A stretch of 64,000 bases of DNA from Paraniabella hibiscisoli. Its GTDB lineage: Bacteria; Bacteroidota; Bacteroidia; Chitinophagales; Chitinophagaceae. The position numbers and the translations under genes were made by a program. Where the stretch lies: NCBI RefSeq assembly GCF_022512515.1, contig NZ_JAKWBK010000003.1, forward strand, positions 496,001 through 560,000, written 5' to 3'. Numbering within the stretch: the stretch's first letter is position 1; the number at the start of each line of letters is the position of its first letter. Under the pieces are notes generated by a model that did not search any database, was not told where the DNA came from, and was given only the letters and a program-made list of their open reading frames with translations. This document shows, one piece after another, positions 1 through 7,509 of the stretch.

Positions 1-25
1 GATAACGGTATAGTTTTTCCATAAA

Positions 26-1159
26 TTAACCTTTATCGGGTGGTATACAATCAATCAGTTCCAGTAAAGCCATAGTGATCCTGTTTAGCTCAACATCCAG
101 GTTCATTTTATATTCTGTTCCGTTTTTTACATCCAGGCTGTATTTAGAGTAACGCATCTGGCAGGCGATCAATTGATTTTTCTGATCGTTATCGAAAATA
201 TTATTCTCCAGTAGGGTAAAAGCTTTACTAAAATCATTTTGCTTAATATAATCTTTAGCCGCTTCTTTAAACGGCTTGATAATAGTGGCTACTGCTTCAT
301 CAATCTGGCGTGAAGCAAAGTACAGCTTATGAATTTCGTTTAGAAATTCAACCGGCGCTCCATAGTATTTTATATTGAACTGCTTTCTGAAGAACGATTC
401 TGAATCGGCATCATCAAAAGAAGATTTAGCTGTATAGTTCTTATCCCTGTTATCAAAATCGTGTGTTTTGGTATTGATATAACGCATCAACAATTGCGTT
501 CTTAATTTCTCCATTCTGAAGCCGATAAAAATATAAGTATCGGCTTCTCTTAATACAGTATTAAAAGCATCCGGCACCTGTTTGGTATTTTCAAACAGCG
601 CTTTTAAATGGGTAAACATATCTTCAAAATCCAGGATAATTGACTCCAATGCTTCCGGCTGAGACGAGCCGAACAGGTTGTACAAAATAGGATTGTCTTT
701 ATCCGGCTTGGCCAGCTCTACCGGGCTTTTACTGGCCCTGCCGGTAAAATAATCGAACTGCGGCTTTTTTGATGCGCTCTGGTAGCCAGCCATCAATGTG
801 GTATCAGGGTTCGTATTAATAACCAAAGGAAAAGGCAGCTCGGCAATGCATTTTAAAATGGTAGCATCTGCTTTTATTTTTTCATAAAAAGTACTGGCAA
901 ATCGCTGCGCCTTGGTTTTGTGATACTGGCTCTCGAACAAGAAAATCTCGTTATCGGGATTGAAATGAAGAATACCGTTATCCGGCTTATTTTTCAACTC
1001 CCCATATAATAATTGCTTCGCGGTCTGTTCATTTTGAACCAGGAAGCCGGGTCCTAAAACCAGGATCGCCTTCTGAGTTTTGATATCGTAATAAATATCA
1101 TCCCAGTCAATAGAAAACTGTTCGGGTGGTGTTCGTTCAGTATTGAATACTTCGCTCAT
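26..1159 (-). CDS. SIR2-like protein with probable C-terminal effector-associated domain
   Basis: Intact 377-residue protein. Residues 30-230 look like a SIR2 Rossmann domain: a GxG loop in LVLGPGF (33-39), the NTNPDTTL motif (115-122) and LYNLFGSS (159-166), where active SIR2 enzymes normally have HG and this one has FG. The last 85 residues are helical and read like an effector-associated domain (EAD11-type), with GTEYKMNLDVELNRITMALL near the end. Such domains act as adaptors joining conflict effectors to partner proteins. There is no signal peptide, so it is expected in the cytosol. It lies 30 nt downstream of a cytochrome lipoprotein gene on the same strand; any partner on the other side is outside the window. 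The SIR2 call is fairly firm, the EAD call is from pattern memory. NAD cleavage is doubtful given the missing His. Confidence 0.7.
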   Translation of the reverse strand: MSEVFNTERTPPEQFSIDWDDIYYDIKTQKAILVLGPGFLVQNEQTAKQLLYGELKNKPDNGILHFNPDNEIFLFESQYHKTKAQRFASTFYEKIKADATILKCIAELPFPLVINTNPDTTLMAGYQSASKKPQFDYFTGRASKSPVELAKPDKDNPILYNLFGSSQPEALESIILDFEDMFTHLKALFENTKQVPDAFNTVLREADTYIFIGFRMEKLRTQLLMRYINTKTHDFDNRDKNYTAKSSFDDADSESFFRKQFNIKYYGAPVEFLNEIHKLYFASRQIDEAVATIIKPFKEAAKDYIKQNDFSKAFTLLENNIFDNDQKNQLIACQMRYSKYSLDVKNGTEYKMNLDVELNRITMALLELIDCIPPDKG

Positions 1160-1189
1160 ACTTTGGGGTTTAGAATCGACAGCACATTA

Positions 1190-2035
1190 CTATTCCTTGT
1201 ATTTATGCTTCTTCATATAATGCAAGTATTGAATAATAGCATCTATATCCAGATCATTAACCTGCCTCATTGCAGGCATGTGCGCATTATACCTGAAACT
1301 TTTCGGTTCTTTTACATAATGCCTTATATTGTCATCTGTCCAATACTCTGTTATATTCCTGGGCCAGTTCATTTCAGGTCCCACCTGTCCACCGGTTTTG
1401 TTGATGGAATGGCAACTAAAACAATGTTTCCGAAACAAATGATATCCTGCAAACGAAGCCTTATTTTTAGACAAGCCACTAAACAGCATACTGTCTTTTT
1501 CAACCAGTTTAATACTGACCAATCCGTAAGGCCAGGGTAATTCACCTGCATGGACACTGTCGGTTGTCCACACTAAGTAATAAGGACTAAAGGCTCCTTC
1601 CATTGCTGGAGTCCAGTTCTGCGATGCGGGGGCCGCCAGGTCTTTAAATACAATATATCCATCCTGCCTGCCTGATAGCTCAGTAACATGCCTTACCGGC
1701 GCGTACCCATCTTTGCAAACAAACACCATATCAAACTTTCCTGCATCAAGGTTCCGCTGCTTCAATATGCGCTTTAGCTGCACTCCCAGTTGTATCCCCT
1801 GGTACTTTTTAATACCCTTTACATTGGGATCGTATGTAATCAAAACTTCTGTCATATCATCGGGCTTTGCAACACTGACAAGAGAATCGACATCTACAAC
1901 ATATTGCTTTGAAACATGTATACGCTCCGCATATTGATCATCCTGCTTTTTAGCAGTACAGGCACACATAAAACTGGTTATAGCTAATAAAATAACGAGT
2001 TTCACGTGTATGCTTTTATTTGAGTTGAGCCACAT
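1190..2035 (-). CDS. Lipoprotein with SUOX-like domain and C-terminal cytochrome c
   Basis: Start taken at the internal ATG (position 2035), because the signal sequence begins there, ends at a lipobox (FMCAC) and is preceded by GAGG. The mature protein, about 255 residues, has a middle part resembling the molybdopterin-binding fold of sulfite-oxidase-like proteins (a VCKDGYAPV stretch and LPWPYGLVSIKLVE), but I see no obvious molybdopterin Cys. The C-terminal third carries one c-type haem site, CFSCH, with a probable distal Met in HMPAM. Predicted to be a periplasm-facing, lipid-anchored electron-transfer protein; the redox partner is unknown. It precedes the SIR2 gene by 30 nt on the same strand, so the two may share a transcript. 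Confidence 0.7.
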   Translation of the reverse strand: MWLNSNKSIHVKLVILLAITSFMCACTAKKQDDQYAERIHVSKQYVVDVDSLVSVAKPDDMTEVLITYDPNVKGIKKYQGIQLGVQLKRILKQRNLDAGKFDMVFVCKDGYAPVRHVTELSGRQDGYIVFKDLAAPASQNWTPAMEGAFSPYYLVWTTDSVHAGELPWPYGLVSIKLVEKDSMLFSGLSKNKASFAGYHLFRKHCFSCHSINKTGGQVGPEMNWPRNITEYWTDDNIRHYVKEPKSFRYNAHMPAMRQVNDLDIDAIIQYLHYMKKHKYKE

Positions 2036-2362
2036 GTTACCTCGCGTAAAGACTTTCCTACAACAGGTATAAATTTCACCCAAAAGTTTTTATGCTACGT
2101 TTCATGTGAACAGTTTAAAGTATAATTTGATGTCTTATCCAACGCTATAAATGAAGACCTCTTTTACCTAAACCTAAGTTAGATCATTTTCCAAAGCGAC
2201 GCAGCCCCTCTGTATCACATAAATAGGGGATAAACCTTCAGGTAACTTTATAGAGCCCAAAGCGGCGTCCATAGCTATGTATTCTAGCGCAGTTTTTATG
2301 ATAAGTAAGATGATTCATTGTAGTATTTATCACTGTAAAACTGTATTTTGTAGTTACAACTT
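2036..2362. other. Divergent intergenic region
   Basis: About 330 bp between the divergently transcribed cytochrome lipoprotein and DUF2157 genes. It must hold both promoters. A near-match to the Bacteroidota -7 element (TATTTTG) sits at about 2344-2350, before the rightward gene. No tRNA, repeat or convincing small gene was seen. Confidence 0.4.
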
Positions 2363-3442
2363 ATGCGTGTTAATAAAAAAGAAGCGAGGTTATTGGAAGA
2401 AGCCGTTAATCAATGGCAAAAAGACGATTTGCTGGACCCGTCTAAGGCTGAGCAGCTCAGGAAATCAATTTCTTCTTACCGCAATGAATTCGATTCAGTA
2501 GCTTTTTATGCTACCATCGCAGCGGTATCCTGCGCACTGCTGGCGTTCGGCGCTCTCGTACTCGATGAAAAATGGATAGAAAGGCTCCGGAAGCTATTCG
2601 CTTTCTCTGAAATATTTATTGGCTTCCTATTTGGTGGCGTGGCCGTATTGCTTACCTGGATCGCCAAAAGAAGAAAAAGAAAATACGCTTATGCATCCCT
2701 CGCTAATGAAAGCTTTACCGTTTTAGTAGCATTAACCCTGGGCATATCTGTGGCCTATTTTACCAGGAGCTTTCAGCCTACCTACTATTATTATGGTATT
2801 GGCATATTTATCGCAGCGCTATTGTATGGTTCGCTGGCAGTGTATCTCAATTCCAAAATACTATGGACCTGCATGTTGCTGGCGCTCATTAGCAGCTGGG
2901 CTACGCAAACCTATGCATGGTCTTCAGCTCCTGCGCATGCTTATTTTATTGGCATGAACTATCCTCTAAGAATGGCCCTCTTTGGTATGTTGATGGTATG
3001 CCTGACGCTATTAACTAAACGTCATGCTTCAACCAAAAGATATTTTAACCTTTCCTGGTATGCCAGTTGGATCTTCCTGCTGCTATCGGCGCTGTTTCTG
3101 TCCGTATCCGGTAATTTAAGTTATGATGTGTGGTCTGCCATTAAACAGGGGAAGCTATTTATGTGGGCAATAGCCTATACCCTGGTTTTGATTGGCGTTT
3201 TGGTTTACGCTATTAAGCAGAAAGATGATACTTTAAGGGATATCGCCATCGTGTTTTTCCTCCTTAATATTTACACCCGCTATTTTGAGTACTTCTGGGA
3301 CCATACCAATAAGGGATTATTTTTTGCGCTACTGGCGCTCTCGTTCTGGTTAATCGGCAAAAAGCCGAGCAATTGCGCAAACGACTTTCTGAATAAGGCA
3401 GATCACATGCCTGTTCTCTTTTTTAAAACCGCAAAGACTTGA
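2363..3442 (+). CDS. DUF2157 family integral membrane protein
   Basis: Intact 359-residue protein. A soluble N-terminus of about 45 residues, rich in charged residues, holds the LLDPSKAEQLRKSI stretch typical of DUF2157. It is followed by about ten hydrophobic segments ending in FFALLALSFWLIGKK. The passage RDIAIVFFLLNIYTRYFEYF near residue 290 is characteristic of the family. It is an inner-membrane protein of unknown function. The last codons (KTAKT) and the stop run into a 7-bp-phased repeat, so the native C-terminus may have been altered by the repeat or by a lost base; the family usually ends soon after the last membrane helix. Confidence 0.75.
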   Translation: MRVNKKEARLLEEAVNQWQKDDLLDPSKAEQLRKSISSYRNEFDSVAFYATIAAVSCALLAFGALVLDEKWIERLRKLFAFSEIFIGFLFGGVAVLLTWIAKRRKRKYAYASLANESFTVLVALTLGISVAYFTRSFQPTYYYYGIGIFIAALLYGSLAVYLNSKILWTCMLLALISSWATQTYAWSSAPAHAYFIGMNYPLRMALFGMLMVCLTLLTKRHASTKRYFNLSWYASWIFLLLSALFLSVSGNLSYDVWSAIKQGKLFMWAIAYTLVLIGVLVYAIKQKDDTLRDIAIVFFLLNIYTRYFEYFWDHTNKGLFFALLALSFWLIGKKPSNCANDFLNKADHMPVLFFKTAKT

Positions 3443-3605
3443 ATACGCGAAGGATACGCGGAGATTGCTCGATTTTTGATCCAGTAATATAAAATAATAT
3501 AGCTTACTTAATCACTCTGCGAAGTCTCTGCTTCTCTTTTTCACAGCGGTTAATACTATGCCTATCTAGTCACTTAACCGCAGCGTATACAAAGAGGGAG
3601 GGCAT
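3426..3605. repeat. Heptad-phased repeat cluster, forward-reverse-forward
   Basis: Three degenerate blocks of 7-bp-phased sequence. The forward block at about 3428-3465 is built on CGCAAAG/CGCGAAG units. A reverse-complement block lies at about 3513-3552; read on the other strand it begins TTAACCGC and continues with GCAGAGA units. A second forward block lies at about 3574-3602 (TTAACCGCAGCG). Facing blocks could pair as a long imperfect hairpin in RNA. The first block overlaps the 3' end of the DUF2157 gene. Confidence 0.6.
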
Positions 3606-3608
3606 AAA

Positions 3609-4238
3609 CTAAAACATAAAACCCAGTCCTACATTGGCCCCAATACTGGTATTTTCTCCAAACCGCTGGGCATTGAAATTAAGGGAGGGTAAAAAGGAAA
3701 TGGTTTCGCTCAATGGAATACGATAGGCTGCCCCCAGTTTAACTAAAGCGCCGCCATCCAGGTACATTTTATCGAAATCATTTTTGATATTCAGTAAGGG
3801 TGCATAACCGACGTCCAATATGAGCATTAAGCTGTTTCTCGTTCCATTAGGATAATACCTGAAATCAGCAAAAATGGGTAAGGCTGTCATGCTATGTCCG
3901 TCTTCAAAATATCCGGGTGCAAAACTGCTATCCGGAGTTGCAGCATTACGATGTGCTTTGTAACGGGTAAATTGTACTCCCACACCCAGGCCAATCGATA
4001 AATGCGGATTCAGAAAAACGCCATTAATAGTGCTGGCAGCAAACCCCACAGTTTTGATGTATGCATCGCCAAATGCCAGCTCAGACGAATCAACAGATTG
4101 AAGATATTGAGGCTCGGCAATATTGGTGATATTGAAGTAGCCTTTTCCTTCTTTGGCCCTCAGTTGGGCCGATACGATATGGCTGCAAAACAAAAGGCAA
4201 CCTAAAAGTGCAGGTTTAAAGATACTCATGAAGGACAA
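3609..4238 (-). CDS. Outer-membrane beta-barrel protein
   Basis: 209 residues with a clear signal peptide (PALLGCLLFCSHIVSA, cleavage before QLRAKE). The remainder alternates hydrophobic and polar residues, is rich in Gly and aromatics, and ends in aromatic-containing strands (ANVGLGFMF, with a C-terminal Phe), as expected for small eight-stranded barrels of the PorT/OMP_b-brl type found in Bacteroidota. A start at Met4 is equally possible. No frameshift was seen. It stands alone, facing away from the GT2 operon. Substrate and role are unknown. Confidence 0.7.
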   Translation of the reverse strand: MSFMSIFKPALLGCLLFCSHIVSAQLRAKEGKGYFNITNIAEPQYLQSVDSSELAFGDAYIKTVGFAASTINGVFLNPHLSIGLGVGVQFTRYKAHRNAATPDSSFAPGYFEDGHSMTALPIFADFRYYPNGTRNSLMLILDVGYAPLLNIKNDFDKMYLDGGALVKLGAAYRIPLSETISFLPSLNFNAQRFGENTSIGANVGLGFMF

Positions 4239-4371
4239 TGGTTTATTGTATTAAGAATCCCTTTAAAGTTATACTATTTCACCGGAATAAAAGACAGGAT
4301 TTTTTTGCAGCCACAAGTATTTTTACGATCTCCTTCCGGCCGGATAACGTTATATTTTACGATTCCGCCGA

Positions 4372-5314
4372 TCAGCTCAGGCCTGCTTTTTCTTCAACAA
4401 GGTAAGCATTACGGCCAGCTGCATTACGGGATACTAATTCGCTCAGGAAACCTGCCAGGAACAGCTGCATTCCAATAATAATCGTCGTTAAAGCAATATA
4501 GAAAGTTGGCCGGTTAGTGATAGCATACTCAGGATCAATGACCTTGGATACTATTAAAAACAACGACGTTAAAATGCCTATTAAAAAAAGATCATTCCCC
4601 ATAAACCAAAAAAGTGCATAGGTTTTTAGAGAACTTCCCTACAAAAGTAATCGACATCAGATCGAGAAAGCCGTTGATGAAACGGTCCCAGCCAAATTTG
4701 GTTACACCATATTTACGTTTTCGATGCTCCACCACTTTTTCGCCAATCTTTCTAAACCCGGCCCACTTGGCAATTACCGGTATATAGCGATGCATTTCGC
4801 CATACACTTCTATGCTTTTAACTACCTTTTTATTATAAGATTTAAGTCCGCAGTTAAAATCGTGCAGCTTTATTTTAGAAACCTTACTGGTTACCGCGTT
4901 AAAAAATTTGGAGGGGATATTTTTGGTCAGCGTGTTATCGTAACGAACTTTCTTCCAGCCACTCACAAGGTCGTATTTATCTTCTACGATCATCCTTCTC
5001 AATTCGGGAATCTCATCAGGACTATCCTGCAAGTCTGCATCCATCGTAATGACCACATCTCCCTGCGAAGCCCGGAAAGCCTCGTTTAAGGCAGCAGATT
5101 TCCCGTAGTTCCGCTGAAACTTAATGCCTTTAATGCTATCATTTTTGGCACGCAGTTCCTGTATTACGTTCCAGGAACTATCTGTACTACCATCGTCCAC
5201 AAAAATCACCTCGTAACTGAAGTTGTTATCACGCATTACGCGGTCGATCCATTCGGACAACTCTGGCAAAGATTCTTCCTCATTTAAAAGAGGTATGACA
5301 ACTGAAATATCCAT
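4372..5314 (-). CDS. Family 2 glycosyltransferase (DPM1/GtrB-like), two frameshifts
   Basis: The N-terminal 225 residues form a GT-A domain: VIPLLNEEESL at the start, VDDGSTDSS, and the metal-binding DADLQDSPDEIPELR. The C-terminal part, with two membrane helices, is in another frame and ends GMQLFLAGFLSELVSRNA, typical of polyprenyl-phosphate glycosyltransferases of this group. The frames are joined if one A is restored in the A5 run after TCT (near 4626) and one A near 4604, giving KKPMHFFGL. It overlaps the preceding DUF4199 gene by 1 nt (TAATG), so these genes form an operon. Likely transfers sugar from a nucleotide sugar to polyprenyl phosphate in the inner membrane. Confidence 0.8.
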
Positions 5315-5805
5315 TACGAGTTTTTGTTGCGCAAATATAGTAATCCTGAGGTGGCGAATGTAACCATAACTCCCACTAACAAATTAGAAAATACAACTCC
5401 CGAAACCTGAAAAGGTATATAATATTTCCTGGTTTGTACCGCTTCCTGCTCTATTTCGGCCATGGTCCTGTCCTTCGCGGTTTTTATTCGCTCGGCTTTT
5501 GTGGCCTGAATATTTTGTTCCATCAACACAGGATTTATTTTCCAGAAGACAAAACAATAAATGGCAAGTACTAATGTGGCCATCACAAAACAACGAAAAC
5601 CCTGATTGAAATAGTCTTTAAATCCGCCAGTTTTATTTTTTAATCCAAATGAAACAATACTCCATACAATACCAATTCCATAAATCGCCACTGCGACAAA
5701 TTTGATTGCGGATAGTTCCCCTCCAGAATCGTCAGTCAACGCCAAAGTTATTCCAACCATTAAAAGTCCTGTAATCAGCCCCTTTATTGTAGATGTTAAT
5801 TTCAA
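5314..5805 (-). CDS. DUF4199-type membrane protein
   Basis: 163 residues with four hydrophobic segments: two near residues 10-60, one around 75-90 and one at the C-terminus (FSNLLVGVMVTFATSGLLYL). The segment GGFKDYFNQGFRCFVMATLV matches the DUF4199 pattern. Between helices 3 and 4 lies a charged loop of about 45 residues. It starts 3 nt after the dihydroorotase-like gene and its stop overlaps the glycosyltransferase start, so all three are co-transcribed. Its function is unknown; the recurrent pairing with a GT2 enzyme in Bacteroidota suggests help in a lipid-linked sugar pathway, which is inference. Confidence 0.65.
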   Translation of the reverse strand: MKLTSTIKGLITGLLMVGITLALTDDSGGELSAIKFVAVAIYGIGIVWSIVSFGLKNKTGGFKDYFNQGFRCFVMATLVLAIYCFVFWKINPVLMEQNIQATKAERIKTAKDRTMAEIEQEAVQTRKYYIPFQVSGVVFSNLLVGVMVTFATSGLLYLRNKNS

Positions 5806-5808
5806 TGA

Positions 5809-7074
5809 TTAATTATTTAATGTAAGCTTGCTTTTATGATAAATACCCAGGGGTTTACCGGTGAACTGTTGCCCGATAAACGGCGTATTCTTGCTTTTAG
5901 AGGCAATATCTTTCAACTCCAACACCCATTCCTGCTTAGGCAAAAACAAGGTAACCGATGCTTCATTACCTTCGGCAATAGTGGGTACCGGTATATTTAA
6001 AATGCGCCTGGCATTAATAGCCAGTAGCTCCACCCAGCGATCCTGCGAAACCTCCGGCAAATGCGTGTTTGCTGCAGCATAAGTGGTTTGCAGGCTGATC
6101 ATACCATTTTTGGCATATTCAAACTCTACTACCTTATGATCTGTATCCTGCGGAATATGGTGAGACGCCAGGCAATCAATCAAACCTTCAGTTACTGCTT
6201 TTTGTAGTGCCTTCCTGTCTTTTTTACTTCTCAAAGGCGGATTCACCTTCAGGTTAGAATCGTAAGTGGTAATATCTTCATCGCAAAAAACAAGATTATA
6301 AGGTGTTACCGAACAGGTCACCGCCACTTTTTTCTGCTTGGCGTCTTTGATCAGTTTCAGGGAACCTTCGGTACTGATGCCAGTTAAATGCAGATTAGAC
6401 TCCGCATAGGCCGCCAGCTTCACATTAGCAGCTACCGCAATTTCCTCGGCAATTTCAGGACGTCCGGGCAATCCCATTTTTGTAGAAGTGATCCCCTCAT
6501 TCATCAGCCCGTTAGGACTGATGCTTTTATCATCCGGCACTTGTATCAAAACACCATCAAAAGATTTCACGTACTGAAGTGCTTTAACCAGTATACCGGC
6601 AGATTGTAAAGGAGTTTTACCATCGCTAAAAGCTACGGCGCCACTCAGCTTCATATCGTACATTTCTGCCAGGTCCTTTCCCTCCACACCTCGGGTGATG
6701 CTGCCCAGTGGATGAATACTTACCGGCAATTGTTTAGCCTTCTGCACTACATATTCTACCACCGACTTTTGATCCAGGGCTGGTTGGGTATTGGGTACTA
6801 CACAAACATCGGTATAGCCACCTGCTACCGCCGCAGCAGCTCCCGTTTCAAGGGTTTCGCGGAACTCATACCCCGGATCGGCAAAATCGGCAAACAGGTC
6901 AATCCATCCTGGTGAAACATGCACACCCGGAGTGTCAATTATTTTAGCACCTTTTGCTACAATATCTTTACCAATTGAGACTATTTTGCCGCTGGCAATA
7001 TGTATATCAGCAATTTGACCGTTGTGAGGCGATGTGGGGTCTGTAATTCTTGCCTTCTTAATGATAATGTTCAT
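5809..7074 (-). CDS. Dihydroorotase-like amidohydrolase lacking metal ligands
   Basis: About 420 residues of the class I dihydroorotase/amidohydrolase family: an N-terminal composite beta domain (MNIIIKKARITDP) then a TIM barrel. Start taken at the second ATG (7074) because the homologous region begins there. Catalytic dihydroorotases carry DxHxH after PGxID; here the text is PGWIDLFADFADPG, so both His of the HxH motif are absent, while the following YEFRETLETG is typical. Later, SHHIPQDTDHK replaces the usual ATDHAPH. By analogy with the non-catalytic PyrC-like subunits known in other bacteria, it may be a structural or regulatory partner of aspartate carbamoyltransferase, or a hydrolase with another substrate. 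First gene of an operon with DUF4199 and GT2. Confidence 0.75.
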   Translation of the reverse strand: MNIIIKKARITDPTSPHNGQIADIHIASGKIVSIGKDIVAKGAKIIDTPGVHVSPGWIDLFADFADPGYEFRETLETGAAAAVAGGYTDVCVVPNTQPALDQKSVVEYVVQKAKQLPVSIHPLGSITRGVEGKDLAEMYDMKLSGAVAFSDGKTPLQSAGILVKALQYVKSFDGVLIQVPDDKSISPNGLMNEGITSTKMGLPGRPEIAEEIAVAANVKLAAYAESNLHLTGISTEGSLKLIKDAKQKKVAVTCSVTPYNLVFCDEDITTYDSNLKVNPPLRSKKDRKALQKAVTEGLIDCLASHHIPQDTDHKVVEFEYAKNGMISLQTTYAAANTHLPEVSQDRWVELLAINARRILNIPVPTIAEGNEASVTLFLPKQEWVLELKDIASKSKNTPFIGQQFTGKPLGIYHKSKLTLNN

Positions 7075-7183
7075 TAAGGTGCGAAGATAAGGCAAGGGAG
7101 GGAATGATTGTACATTTTTGAGGTAAGATTGCTCTAATAAAATAGCCCCTACAATAACTCAAAAAGACTTGAAGACACTGGTA

Positions 7184-7234
7184 TAAAAAAATACGGTGCA
7201 ACCAATTTATTTAAAAATTAATTACACCGTATTA
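7184..7234 (-). terminator. Terminator of tRNA-Pro
   Basis: On the minus strand, just after the tRNA, AATACGGTG (7225-7233) pairs perfectly with CACCGTATT (7190-7198) across an AT-rich 26-nt loop and is followed by seven T residues. Confidence 0.7.
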
Positions 7235-7237
7235 TTG

Positions 7238-7310
7238 TCGGGACGACAAGATTCGAACTTGCGACCACACGCCCCCAGACGTGTACTCTACCGGGCTGAG
7301 CTACGTCCCG
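7238..7310 (-). tRNA. tRNA-Pro(GGG), anticodon loop 1 nt off
   Basis: The cloverleaf starts CGGGACG and its acceptor pairs perfectly. The D arm is GCTC/GAGT and the T arm GCAAG/CTTGT with loop TTCGAAT. The anticodon stem CACG/CGTG encloses TCTGGGGG, an 8-nt loop. With one more G the stem closes as CACGT/GCGTG with the regular loop CTGGGGG and anticodon GGG (Pro). The missing G is in a five-G run, like the homopolymer losses in the protein genes. Confidence 0.85.
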
Positions 7311-7509
7311 CTCAGGCTTCTAATATTATCAGAAGGGTTGCAAATGTAGGTATTTTTCAAATAAATTAAAAAATCATTGCAGTTGGCAACGGTTTAATTT
7401 CCATTAACAGGTATTTTACCTGCAGTTGGTTAAATTAACGCTGCGAAACAACACCCAAAGAATAGGTTATGTTGCCCAAAAATTGCTTTAAAACCCTTAA
7501 AGAATACAG

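Noticed and set aside
1163..1540. Open frame on the plus strand opposite the cytochrome lipoprotein
   Set aside because: It lies antisense to a gene with clear signal, CxxCH and family motifs, and has no domain or promoter of its own.
3426..3605. CRISPR array
   Set aside because: Units are only 7 bp, degenerate and without spacers of constant length; no cas genes are in the window.
4372..4602. Independent 76-residue two-helix membrane protein
   Set aside because: Its sequence is the usual C-terminus of the adjoining GT2 glycosyltransferase.
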